A DNA stretch of 37,331 nucleotides, taken from assembly GCA_018058135.1 (NCBI GenBank), contig JAGPCK010000026.1:1-37331 (forward strand), read 5' to 3'. The notes beneath the pieces are model-generated. The model saw nothing but the letters and a program-made list of their open reading frames with translations, searched no databases and was not told the DNA's origin. The position numbers and the translations under genes are program-made. This document shows positions 1 through 8,108 of the stretch, piece by piece. The stretch's first letter is position 1. Every line of letters starts with the position of its first letter. This DNA comes from Bacteroidia bacterium. Its GTDB lineage: Bacteria; Bacteroidota; Bacteroidia; UKL13-3.

Positions 1-2
1 AA

Positions 3-929
3 TTATCCAAAGACCAGGAAGACCTGATGCAACAGATGAGTTCTATTCAAGGGTATAATCCCCAGTATGTAAAAATGGGCCAACGTCAGAAAGAGATACG
101 TGACAATGCCCGTATGATTGAAGATAGCTTGTATGCTTTGAGTAAACGTGTTCCTCAGATACGTTCTTACATTAACCGTGAGTTGGGGCAGGTAAATTAC
201 AACATGGATAAGGCACTGAAAGGTTTCTCTGACCGTGAAGTGGGTGAAACAAGAAAGCGACAACAATTTGTAATGACCTCAGTAAACAATATTGCTGTTA
301 TGATGAGTGAGATACTCAAACAAATGCAGCAGGATATGAATAGTAATGCCTCTGCTTCAGGAAGTGGTAAAGGGAAAAAGAAAAGTAAGAAACCCGGCAA
401 CTCGCAAAGCTTAAGTGAGCTTATGAAAATGCAGCAACAACTCAATGAAATGATGAAGCAAGGGCAGAATCCCGGTGGTAAGCAGGGGCAAGGTATGGGT
501 AGCAAGCAATTTGCTGAAATGGCTGCCAAACAGGCTGCAATACGCAGGCAATTACAGCAAATGCAACAACAGATGCAGAAGGAAGGCAAAGGTGCAATGG
601 GTAACCAGTTGCAGCAGATTCAACAAATGATGGAAAAAACGGAAAAGGATTTGGTGAATAAAAAGTTCAATACTGAAACAATCAACCGCCAGCAGGAAAT
701 TCTCACCCGTATGCTGGAGTCAGAGAAAGCAGAGAAGGAACGTGAGCAGGATAACAAACGTGAGTCTAAAACGGCAAATGAGAAAACCAAAGCTCTGCCG
801 CCCGATTTGGAGGAATATCTCAAACAAAAATCAAAGGAGCAGGAATTGCTGTTAACAATTCCACCTGCATTGCAGCCATTCTATAAAGATAAAACCAAAG
901 AGTACTTTAACAAATTGGGCAATCCCTAA
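3..929 (+). CDS. DUF4175-type protein, C-terminal part (5' end outside window)
   Basis: The reading frame is open to the left edge, so the first Met at position 27 is internal and the N-terminus lies outside the window. The visible part is about 309 residues. It starts with a helical stretch, followed by a long Gln/Met/Lys-rich coiled-coil-like segment full of MQQQ and QQM motifs with Gly/Lys-rich linkers. It ends in a better conserved tail with a PPALQPFYKDK motif. This matches the C-terminal region of the large Bacteroidota DUF4175 proteins, which carry membrane helices near the N-terminus; those are not in view. The molecular function is unknown. The next gene begins after a short gap that holds its own promoter. 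The family call rests on recalled similarity of the Gln-rich tail. Confidence 0.7.
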   Translation, partial: LSKDQEDLMQQMSSIQGYNPQYVKMGQRQKEIRDNARMIEDSLYALSKRVPQIRSYINRELGQVNYNMDKALKGFSDREVGETRKRQQFVMTSVNNIAVMMSEILKQMQQDMNSNASASGSGKGKKKSKKPGNSQSLSELMKMQQQLNEMMKQGQNPGGKQGQGMGSKQFAEMAAKQAAIRRQLQQMQQQMQKEGKGAMGNQLQQIQQMMEKTEKDLVNKKFNTETINRQQEILTRMLESEKAEKEREQDNKRESKTANEKTKALPPDLEEYLKQKSKEQELLLTIPPALQPFYKDKTKEYFNKLGNP

Positions 930-932
930 TAG

Positions 933-963
933 TTTGCGTTCTCGTTTTTGCTGCGTACTTTTG
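933..963 (+). promoter_or_regulatory. Bacteroidota-type promoter for the 2OG oxygenase gene
   Basis: A TTTG box at 933-936 and a TACTTTTG box at 956-963 are separated by 19 bases. This fits the Bacteroidota sigma consensus (TTTG near -33, TAnnTTTG near -7). Transcription would start around 967-969, which favours the ATG at 981 over an earlier TTG at 948. Confidence 0.6.
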
Positions 964-980
964 AAATTCAAATTATTCTT

Positions 981-1931
981 ATGCAAAACATTCCGGGTAT
1001 CGATTTAAACGATTTTATTTCAGGAGATGCTTCACGCAAACAAGCCTTTGTTAAAGCTCTTGGTAACGCGTATGAGGATATAGGCTTTGTGGCTGTGAAA
1101 GGACATTTACTCAGCGACAGTTTACAGAACAGACTGTATAAAGAAGTGCAGAATTTTTTTGCATTGCCCGATGAAGTAAAAGCAAAGTACGAGGTGGAAG
1201 GATTAGCGGGCCAGCGTGGTTACACCTCCTTTGGAAAAGAACATGCGAAAGGCAGAAATGTAGGTGATCTGAAAGAGTTCTGGCACTTTGGCCAATATGT
1301 GGAAGATGATGATCCTATCAAAAAAGAATATCCGGAGAACGTGATTGTAGATGAGTTGCCTGATTTTAATATTTCAGGCAAAGAAGCATATCAAAAATTA
1401 CAGGAAACAGGCAAGTACATGTTACGTGCTATCGCACTGTATTTAGGTTTGAATGAATTCTATTTTGATGATAAAATTCATCACGGCAACAGCATACTAC
1501 GCCCCATTCACTATCCGCCCATTACCGGTGAGCCACAAAGTGCCGTTCGGGCAGCGGAGCATGAAGACATTAATCTCATTACGTTATTAATGGGGGCTTC
1601 AGCAGAAGGGTTAGAGGTATTGAACAAGAAGGGAGAATGGATTGGTATTACGGCATTACCCGAACAATTGGTTGTAAATGTTGGAGACATGCTTCAGCGC
1701 CTCACCAACAATAAGCTCAAATCTACTACGCACCGTGTTGTAAACCCGCCTCGTGAGAAGTGGAATACTTCCCGTTTCTCTATACCTTTCTTTTTGCATC
1801 CAAGGTCTGAGATGCGATTGGATTGTTTGCCCCAGTGTGTTGACGATGAGCACCCTTGCGCTTACCCACCTATCAGTGGAGGGGAATACCTTACTGAACG
1901 GTTAATTGAAATCGGGTTGCTGAAAAAGTAA
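981..1931 (+). CDS. 2-oxoglutarate/Fe(II)-dependent oxygenase, isopenicillin N synthase-like
   Basis: A 316-residue soluble enzyme of the isopenicillin N synthase / plant dioxygenase superfamily, which uses Fe(II), O2 and usually 2-oxoglutarate to oxidise a small molecule. The N-terminal DIOX_N-like part contains the QRGYTSFGKE stretch. The C-terminal jelly roll carries the iron-binding His194-x-Asp196 (in AEHEDINL) and distal His251 (in STTHRVV). Arg265 (in RFSIPFF) is the expected 2-oxoglutarate carboxylate ligand, so the active site looks complete. ATG 981 was chosen over TTG 948 because a promoter-like TACTTTTG lies at 956-963, inside the longer version. The substrate cannot be inferred. 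The gene is probably monocistronic, as marC downstream has its own promoter-like motif. Confidence 0.85.
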   Translation: MQNIPGIDLNDFISGDASRKQAFVKALGNAYEDIGFVAVKGHLLSDSLQNRLYKEVQNFFALPDEVKAKYEVEGLAGQRGYTSFGKEHAKGRNVGDLKEFWHFGQYVEDDDPIKKEYPENVIVDELPDFNISGKEAYQKLQETGKYMLRAIALYLGLNEFYFDDKIHHGNSILRPIHYPPITGEPQSAVRAAEHEDINLITLLMGASAEGLEVLNKKGEWIGITALPEQLVVNVGDMLQRLTNNKLKSTTHRVVNPPREKWNTSRFSIPFFLHPRSEMRLDCLPQCVDDEHPCAYPPISGGEYLTERLIEIGLLKK

Positions 1932-2019
1932 GCTTCTTCTTTCCCTTGTATTTACTGAACTTAAGGTAGTTTACCTGCTGCTAACGTTTATTTAATTTTA
2001 GCGGGTGCTTCATTTGCCC

Positions 2020-2027
2020 TATCTTTG
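2020..2027 (+). promoter_or_regulatory. Putative -7 element upstream of marC
   Basis: TATCTTTG matches TAnnTTTG exactly and lies 14 bases before the marC ATG. A T-rich stretch about 20 bases upstream could serve as a weak -33 box. The implied leader is about ten bases. Confidence 0.4.
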
Positions 2028-2041
2028 CGGCAAATTGAATT

Positions 2042-2605
2042 ATGGAATTTTCTTTCAACGAAATTGCTACTGTTACCCTCACCCTGTTTGCCATTATTGA
2101 TATTGTGGGTACAGTCCCTTTGATTATCAGTATGCGGCAGAAACTCGGCCATATACAATCTGAGAAAGCTACGGCTGCTGCAGGTTTTCTGATGATTTTG
2201 TTCTTGTTTTTCGGGGAGCAATTGTTAAGACTCATTGGTATTGATCTGCCCTCTTTTGCCATTGCGGGTTCCATTGTTATTTTCATATTGGGTTTAGAAA
2301 TGATTCTCGGCATTAATTTTTTTCGCCCAGATCCAAATGATGAAGCCGGAAGTATTGTACCCATTGCCTTCCCCATTATTGCAGGGTCAGGTACACTAAC
2401 AACAATTATTTCTTTAAAAGCAGTTTATGCAGTTCCCAACATATTGGCAGGTATCATTCTTAACCTCACGTTTGTTTACATTGTTCTCAAATCAACGGGG
2501 TTTATTGAACGTAAATTGGGTAAAGCGGGATTGGCTGTTGTGCGCAAGTTCTTCGGCATTATTCTGCTCTCCATTGCGGTGAAGTTGTTTAAAGGGAACA
2601 TATAA
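2042..2605 (+). CDS. MarC family integral membrane protein
   Basis: A 187-residue inner-membrane protein of the MarC (UPF0056) family, slightly shorter than the typical 200-220 residues. About six hydrophobic segments are visible, beginning with the conserved ATVTLTLFAIIDIVGTVPL helix, which carries the family's D-x-x-G-x-x-P pattern. Later come SFAIAGSIVIFILGLEMILG and the loop before the PIAFPIIAGSGTL helix. MarC proteins were once linked to multiple antibiotic resistance, but that role was not upheld and the transported substrate is unknown. The gene stands alone between a promoter-like motif and a strong bidirectional hairpin. Confidence 0.88.
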   Translation: MEFSFNEIATVTLTLFAIIDIVGTVPLIISMRQKLGHIQSEKATAAAGFLMILFLFFGEQLLRLIGIDLPSFAIAGSIVIFILGLEMILGINFFRPDPNDEAGSIVPIAFPIIAGSGTLTTIISLKAVYAVPNILAGIILNLTFVYIVLKSTGFIERKLGKAGLAVVRKFFGIILLSIAVKLFKGNI

Positions 2606-2660
2606 CAAGACTAATTATTCGTTGCAACGTATGTTTTAGCCTAAGGGGATATTTAAAAAG

Positions 2661-2693
2661 AAGCCCCGATTATGAGTAACATAATCGGGGCTT
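2661..2693. terminator. Perfect 14-bp hairpin, bidirectional terminator
   Basis: The arms at 2661-2674 and 2680-2693 are perfect reverse complements around a 5-base loop, with a GC-rich core. The hairpin lies between convergent genes: marC on plus and the DUF3494 protein on minus. A-rich and T-rich flanks fit termination in both directions. Confidence 0.8.
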
Positions 2694-2713
2694 AAATATT
2701 TAGTAACGGTTGA

Positions 2714-4324
2714 TTACTGAGCTATCAATCTGCCCGATTGAATGGTGTTGTTTGCACTATAAATAGTGTATACATAAACACCGGCAGGAAGCTGACTTGC
2801 ATCAACAGTATTTGCCTGTTTGGTAAGTGAAGTTTTCAAAACTAATGTTCCAACTACATCATAAATGCTAATTTGAATATATGTTGTGGTTACATTACTT
2901 AAATCAAATGTTACAGATTGTGTAAACGGATTAGGGTAAATACTTACCTGAGCATTGTCGGGTTTATTCAAGCTTTTAGTATCGGTTAGCACACAAGTGG
3001 TGGGCACTATAGCAGTTATGCCGCTGGTAGTAAAATCACCAAGTGTTGTAAGTGCTCTTCCGTTCAATAATACGCCAATGGCCATATCAACTGCTCCGCT
3101 ATCGCATACAACAGTACCTTTAAAATGAACATCAGAGTTTAAACTTACGCTGCCTTTTACAAGCCAGTAAACATTTTTTGCTTGTGCTCCGTTCATTAAT
3201 ATAACTTTTGCATTTACTCCGGTTGTAAGAGCCCCGGTCATTAAAAATACAAAAACGCCATTGGGGTTGTTTTGTGCATTCAAGTAAAGAGTATCTGTTA
3301 TGGCAGTTGCAGCATTTAAAACATAAGTATGTGGGGTAAGCACCAGTTTGTTGCCCATTTGTGCAGGGTACAGCAATTCGATATCAGCAGGTAAAGCTTT
3401 AAGATGATTGTAAACGGAGACTAAGTCAGTTGCACAGGTTGCGGTTGAAGCATCAGGACTGGCGTGTATCGTGCCGGTTACGTTAATGGCAGTATATCCT
3501 GTAGTGGCGCCCACATTTGTTCCTATGTCACCTGTTACGTTAGATAAAGTAGTATTGGTAACTGCTCCTGAAGAGGAGAATATGGCATAACACTCTGTTT
3601 TGCCTAAACTTGGTGCAACCGGGCCGGTGAGTATGGCTTTGCCACATCCCAACGGCAGTGTAACAGTTGCTCCGTCAATGGCAACTGCACCCGAGGTAGA
3701 AAACATTCTACCTTCTAATTCTCCACCTGCAGCTAAAGCGATACCAGCATTGTTGGCAATGAGTGTACCTTTCATTTTAGTACCTGCTCCCATAGTTATT
3801 GCACCTTCTGCAATCCAAAACACGTTGCAAGCCTGTGTTCCGTTCATTAACTCAATTTCTGTTAAAGCAGCAGTAGCAAATGCACCACCTATTTTAAAAA
3901 TAAATTGTGCATTTTGGTCACCTGCTGCATTAAGTATTAGTTTTCCGGCAACTGTTCCGGCTGATGCAATGGCATAAACACCCGTAGTAAGTATTTCACC
4001 ACCACCTAATACAGCAGCGTGAGTTGCTGTAGTAGTTGTTCCGTTAAGTTGAGTATATAAAGAAGACAAATCAGTTAGTGCCATTGCTGTTGATCCGTTG
4101 GCAGCATTTATTACACCATCCACATTTCCGAAAGAAGAAATTGCACCGGCATTGGTGCCGATATTTCCGGTAACATGAGATATGGCGGTATTTCCCACTG
4201 CACCTGCAGAACTGAATAAGACGAAGTCAGTAGTGCTGCCTAAAATAGGTGCCTGAGCTAATACAAGTTGCGGGATAGTGAGCAAAGCAGCAAAAGCTGA
4301 TGTAAAGAGTAATTTATGTTTCAT
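2714..4324 (-). CDS. Tandem DUF3494 (ice-binding-like) protein with T9SS sorting domain
   Basis: A 536-residue exported protein. It has a signal peptide at about 1-23 (MKHKLLF...LVLAQA). Two DUF3494 domains follow, roughly 28-228 and 235-440. Both start with the same pattern (FSSAGAV-x-NT followed by VTG-x-IGTN) and share later landmarks (a FIFK or FVFL strand, LMNGxQAxNVxW and a short cap ending in LxGR). A T9SS type-A C-terminal domain spans about 460-536 (YPNPFTQSVTF ... LPAGVYVYTI). DUF3494 is the fold of type-I bacterial and algal ice-binding proteins, a discontinuous beta-solenoid, but many members are adhesins or of unknown role. Ice binding is therefore only a hypothesis. The T9SS domain implies export and surface attachment or release. 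Confidence 0.88.
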   Translation of the reverse strand: MKHKLLFTSAFAALLTIPQLVLAQAPILGSTTDFVLFSSAGAVGNTAISHVTGNIGTNAGAISSFGNVDGVINAANGSTAMALTDLSSLYTQLNGTTTTATHAAVLGGGEILTTGVYAIASAGTVAGKLILNAAGDQNAQFIFKIGGAFATAALTEIELMNGTQACNVFWIAEGAITMGAGTKMKGTLIANNAGIALAAGGELEGRMFSTSGAVAIDGATVTLPLGCGKAILTGPVAPSLGKTECYAIFSSSGAVTNTTLSNVTGDIGTNVGATTGYTAINVTGTIHASPDASTATCATDLVSVYNHLKALPADIELLYPAQMGNKLVLTPHTYVLNAATAITDTLYLNAQNNPNGVFVFLMTGALTTGVNAKVILMNGAQAKNVYWLVKGSVSLNSDVHFKGTVVCDSGAVDMAIGVLLNGRALTTLGDFTTSGITAIVPTTCVLTDTKSLNKPDNAQVSIYPNPFTQSVTFDLSNVTTTYIQISIYDVVGTLVLKTSLTKQANTVDASQLPAGVYVYTIYSANNTIQSGRLIAQ

Positions 4325-4392
4325 TTGAATAGTATTAAGGTGAACAAAAATTCACCATGCAAAGGAGCGCTAATACTACTTTGAAACCCTTA

Positions 4393-4414
4393 TATAAGTT
4401 ACCGTATAAGTTAC
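4393..4414. repeat. 10-bp direct repeat upstream of the DUF3494 gene
   Basis: Two identical copies of TATAAGTTAC lie at 4393-4402 and 4405-4414 with a 2-base spacer, so the period is 12 bases. They sit about 70-90 bases upstream of the minus-strand DUF3494 start. An activator or repressor site is possible but not shown. A 6-bp inverted repeat at 4339-4356 lies in the presumed leader. Confidence 0.4.
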
Positions 4415-4514
4415 ATATATCATAGATTATCGCAATAGCCGAATAATCGAACTACTTGATGTTTGGTGAGTAGTAGAGGAAAAGCCTTAATTTACAGGAA
4501 TCAGATGTATTCGT

Positions 4515-5387
4515 TTAAGGTATGTCAATAGCGCTGGTTTTACGAATATACGCTGCAAAACAACCCAGTCCTCCGTTAATATTGCTGTATATTAGCACCG
4601 GCTCTGCAAATGGGTTATTTTTAGCCTGCAAATGACTTAATAAGGTGCTGTGAAAACGGTAATAGGGCTCATCGGTAATTAATAAGTCGATCTGTAATGA
4701 ATCCGGAGAAGATAAGTAATCGTAAAATTCATGTGTAAAACGGTGAATGATTTCTGCCCCTGATTGTTTAGTGTCATCGTCCAGCACGCTACCTTGTAAG
4801 ATATTTGTGGGGTCATTACCTGCAACAGCACTAAAGATTTGTCCGTTTACTGTTTTTACCTGAGCACCCAGTCGGTAAAAATTAGTAATACCCGGTTGGT
4901 CGGTATAGTTTATTTTAAAACGATATTCTGTTGCTCCGTTTCTTTGTTCAGCTGAATCAAGGGCACTAAGTACAGGCGTTTGATTACCCGGAACAGGAAC
5001 GATGCAATTGGCTTCAGCATATTTTCCATCCGGTGTGGCTATTTTAAGGTGATAGGTTTTGCCTGCAACAACAGGTAATTGTGAAGCCGGTAAGGTGTAT
5101 AGTTGAGCTGATGCATTGTATGTGAATGCCTGTGTAGTTATTCCATCGCTCATACTAACAGTAGCATCTGTTACATAATCAAAAGTGTTATTATCCGGAT
5201 CAGTTTCAAACAATGGGGTAGAGAGTGTAACTGATACTGTAAGTTGGCTGTCCTGGGGTGAGATAAAAGAGGTTACCACCAACTTACGTGGTTGTTTAGG
5301 GATGTCTATATTGGCCTCTTTTTCACAAGATGAAGTAAACAACAGTAACAGCATGCAAAAGGTATACAATTTAAGCAGTTGTTTCAT
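4515..5387 (-). CDS. DUF4249 family outer-membrane lipoprotein
   Basis: A 290-residue lipoprotein. The signal ends in LLLLFTSSC with the lipidated Cys at residue 21. The mature part starts with a KQPRKLVVTSFISPQD segment and Ig/transthyretin-like beta strands typical of DUF4249. DUF4249 proteins occur in Bacteroidota next to TonB-dependent receptors of the carboxypeptidase-regulatory-domain class and are presumed to be their surface lipoprotein partners. Here the receptor is immediately upstream: its stop at 5389-5391 is one base from this ATG, so the two are almost certainly co-transcribed and translationally coupled. The ligand is unknown. The next minus-strand gene (DUF3494) is about 190 bases away and probably separate. 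Confidence 0.85.
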   Translation of the reverse strand: MKQLLKLYTFCMLLLLFTSSCEKEANIDIPKQPRKLVVTSFISPQDSQLTVSVTLSTPLFETDPDNNTFDYVTDATVSMSDGITTQAFTYNASAQLYTLPASQLPVVAGKTYHLKIATPDGKYAEANCIVPVPGNQTPVLSALDSAEQRNGATEYRFKINYTDQPGITNFYRLGAQVKTVNGQIFSAVAGNDPTNILQGSVLDDDTKQSGAEIIHRFTHEFYDYLSSPDSLQIDLLITDEPYYRFHSTLLSHLQAKNNPFAEPVLIYSNINGGLGCFAAYIRKTSAIDIP

Positions 5388-5388
5388 A

Positions 5389-7755
5389 TCAGAATTTAAA
5401 ATTATAGGTGATGTAAGGAATTACAGGAAACAGACTTACCTGTTTTAACTCATGTCGTTTATTGTCGGCATCATATTCACTAAAATAATAGAATGGATTT
5501 GCTCTGCTGTAAGCATTATAAAATCCAAGCTCCCAACTGCGCTCACCCCATGATTTCTTCTTGGTAAAACTTAAACCCAAATCCAATCTATGGTATGCGG
5601 CCATACGAAAACCGTTTTTCTCTCCGTAATCATCTACCTGTGAACCTCCGGAGAATAAACCTCCCAAAATAGTATGAGGATTTAAACTGTAGCTTGAAAG
5701 CGGGAGTGTAACTGCATTGCCTGAACCATACACCCATGTAGCAGCCAGTTTAAACCGCTCACTGAATTTGTATATACCTACAAGTGAAATGTCATGTCTG
5801 CGGTCGTAACGTGCAAAAAACTTTTTACCGTTGTTCAAATCATCGAATTGCAACTGAGACCATGACAAGGTGTAACCAATCCAGCCCGAAAATTTTCCGC
5901 TTTTCTTTTGCAACAAAAACTCCATTCCGTAACTCCAGCCTTGCCCTTGTGTCACATTTTTTTCCCAGGCATTCTCCTGTTTATTATCGGGGTCGCTGTC
6001 AATGTTTTCAAAATCCAGAAAAGAGGCTCCATCCTTGTATCCTATAATGTTATTCATTGTTTTGTAGTAACCCTCAATGGAAATGAAATAATTTTTCACG
6101 AAATCACGTGTTACACCCCCAGCTATTTGATTGGATTGTTGTGGTAATACATTGGTGGTGGTGGGTACCCATAAATCAGTAGGTAAGCCAATACCGGTAT
6201 TGGTAAGTAAGTGAATGTATTGGTTCATGATGGCATAAGATGCCTTTATAGCTGTTTTGTCAGAAAGCATATATGCACCGGAAATGCGTGGCTCAGGTCT
6301 TATATAAGTTGTACCTTGTGTAATAAAGGATGATAATCTGAAGCCGCCATTGAATTTCAGTCGTTGTGTTACAGACCAGGTGTCTTCTATGTAAAGCCCG
6401 GTTTCAAATGCTGTCTGTTCTTCTTTGCTGTTTTCATTTATACCGGTAACCGTATTTTCTTTCATTTGTACAGCTCTGGGTGTAAAAGTATGGTAGGTGG
6501 CCATTATACCTGCTTTTACCTGATGCTTGGGAGATGCATACCAGTCGTAATCATGTTTAAGGGTAATGTCTTTTATGCCTGATAGGTAGTCCAGAGTAAA
6601 TACGTCATTTCCCATATCTTCTTCAGCAAATACGTTGAAACGGTATCGGCTGTATATTAAAGAGGTATTGGCAAATAAATCACTTTTATGAACGTGATTC
6701 CACCGGGCACTTATTGTAGCATTTCCCCAGCGTATTCCTGCCTCACTTTTATATCCGGTGGTTTTTTCTTTAGAGTAAAATTTGTCGTTGCCTAAGTAGC
6801 CACTCAGAAAAAATTTATTCTTTTGATTCAGGTCATAATTTACTTTTCCATTCAGGTCATAGAAATAATACCCTCCGCGCGAAACAGGGCTCATAAACGG
6901 TTGTGCCAAAATATCAATATAGGTTCTTCTGCCTGAAACAATAAAGGATGATTTGCCCTTAACAATCGGTCCCTCTAACGTGAGTCGTGAGGCTACTATT
7001 CCCACTCCGCCTTCTCCGTGAATTTTTTCTTTATTACCTTCTTTCATGCGCATGTCTATTACAGAGGAGAGTCTTCCTCCGTAGCGAGCAGGAAACCCAC
7101 CTTTGGTAAGCTCCACGCTTTTTAACGCATCACCATTAAAAATGGAGAAAAAACCAAACAGATGATTGGCATTGTATACCGGGGCTTCATCCAAAATGAT
7201 GAGGTTTTGGTCAGGTCCTCCACCGCGAACATATATACCGGTATTACCTTCACCCGATTTCTGTACTCCGGGCATTAACTGAATGACTTTCAGTACATCT
7301 TTTTCTCCGAATAACGCAGGTATCTCTTTGATTTGTGTGATGGGAATGCTGATGGTACTCATGCGTGCTGATTCTGACTCACGCGTTGTTTTTTCGCTGC
7401 TAATAACCACCTCAGTTAATTGTACACCTTGCGATAAGTCAACATTGAGTTCTTTGTTGGCCTCCAGTTTCATGGGGAATTGTTGGGTGGAGAATCCCAC
7501 ATAAGTAAATACAAGAGTAAAGCTATCTGTAGGCACCCTTAGTGAATAGAAGCCGTAAGCATTGGTAGTGGCACCTGTTGTGGTGCCTGCTATAAACACG
7601 TTTACTCCCGGTAGTTGTTCTTTACTGCCTTTTTCGGTAACAAAGCCACTTACTGTATAGCCACCTTTTTGTGCATATATGCTTGTATGCTGCAAAATGC
7701 ATAGCAACAGTGTACATAAGTATACCTTTAACTGTAATGAAATTTGCATGTGCAT
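5389..7755 (-). CDS. TonB-dependent outer-membrane receptor with N-terminal carboxypeptidase-regulatory-like domain
   Basis: A 788-residue receptor. It has a signal peptide ending around residue 28 (SIYAQ). A CarboxypepD_reg-like beta-sandwich (YTVSGFVTEKGSKEQLPGVNVF) extends to about 117. A plug domain at about 130-230 contains GVQKSGEGNTGIYVRGGGPDQNL-type sequence and an NANHLFGFFSIFN stretch, and a beta-barrel ends in the terminal aromatic FKF. It is shorter than SusC proteins and has no SusD next to it. Instead it is coupled to a DUF4249 lipoprotein. It probably imports a TonB-dependent ligand (iron chelate, peptide or oligosaccharide), which cannot be specified. Either ATG 7755 or ATG 7749 could be the start. 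Confidence 0.9.
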   Translation of the reverse strand: MHMQISLQLKVYLCTLLLCILQHTSIYAQKGGYTVSGFVTEKGSKEQLPGVNVFIAGTTTGATTNAYGFYSLRVPTDSFTLVFTYVGFSTQQFPMKLEANKELNVDLSQGVQLTEVVISSEKTTRESESARMSTISIPITQIKEIPALFGEKDVLKVIQLMPGVQKSGEGNTGIYVRGGGPDQNLIILDEAPVYNANHLFGFFSIFNGDALKSVELTKGGFPARYGGRLSSVIDMRMKEGNKEKIHGEGGVGIVASRLTLEGPIVKGKSSFIVSGRRTYIDILAQPFMSPVSRGGYYFYDLNGKVNYDLNQKNKFFLSGYLGNDKFYSKEKTTGYKSEAGIRWGNATISARWNHVHKSDLFANTSLIYSRYRFNVFAEEDMGNDVFTLDYLSGIKDITLKHDYDWYASPKHQVKAGIMATYHTFTPRAVQMKENTVTGINENSKEEQTAFETGLYIEDTWSVTQRLKFNGGFRLSSFITQGTTYIRPEPRISGAYMLSDKTAIKASYAIMNQYIHLLTNTGIGLPTDLWVPTTTNVLPQQSNQIAGGVTRDFVKNYFISIEGYYKTMNNIIGYKDGASFLDFENIDSDPDNKQENAWEKNVTQGQGWSYGMEFLLQKKSGKFSGWIGYTLSWSQLQFDDLNNGKKFFARYDRRHDISLVGIYKFSERFKLAATWVYGSGNAVTLPLSSYSLNPHTILGGLFSGGSQVDDYGEKNGFRMAAYHRLDLGLSFTKKKSWGERSWELGFYNAYSRANPFYYFSEYDADNKRHELKQVSLFPVIPYITYNFKF

Positions 7756-7872
7756 AGTTAGTTAAGTTCAGCACAAAGACAGCTTTTGAAATAAAAGTGT
7801 TGCAGAATTATAGAAATTATTGAGCAAAGCCGAACATGACACAAAATTTCAGAATGCGAAATCGATAAAATT

Positions 7873-7900
7873 AAAAAGCCCCGATAAATCGAGGCCTTTT
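7873..7900 (-). terminator. Terminator of the tRNA-Phe gene
   Basis: On the minus strand, directly downstream of the tRNA, a GC-rich hairpin with one bulge and a wobble pair (around AAGGCCTCGAT / ATCGGGGCTT) is followed by TTTTTAATTTT. This is a standard rho-independent layout. Confidence 0.7.
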
Positions 7901-7906
7901 AATCAC

Positions 7907-7982
7907 TGGTGGTGTGGGAGGGAATCGAACCCCCGACACAAGGATTTTCAATCCTTTGCTCTACCAACTGAGCTACCGCACC
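7907..7982 (-). tRNA. tRNA-Phe (GAA), CCA encoded
   Basis: On the minus strand all arms are visible. The acceptor is GGTGCGG against CCACACC. The D arm has GCTC/GAGC stems. The anticodon arm is AAGGA-TTGAAAA-TCCTT with anticodon GAA (Phe). The T arm is GGGGG-TTCGATT-CCCTC. Discriminator A73 is at 7910 and an encoded CCA at 7907-7909. One acceptor pair (5-68) is a C-A mismatch. The gene lies alone between the TonB receptor promoter region and the Fe-S operon. Confidence 0.93.
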
Positions 7983-8108
7983 GTTGTGAGGGATGCAAAA
8001 GTAAGTAATTGGAATAAATTACACCAAACTTTTTCTTCATTTTTCCTTATTACACTATGAATGTTGCTATTCCGTTCATTTATTTTAATTTAGCCCAAAC
8101 GATTGTGT

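Noticed and set aside
948..980. Upstream TTG start for the 2OG oxygenase
   Set aside because: It would place a consensus promoter (TTTG-N19-TACTTTTG) partly inside the gene; ATG 981 fits the family.
3600..3977. Plus-strand frame opposite the DUF3494 gene
   Set aside because: Low-complexity Ala/Pro/Ser shadow of the Gly/Ala/Thr-rich minus gene; no signal or family features.
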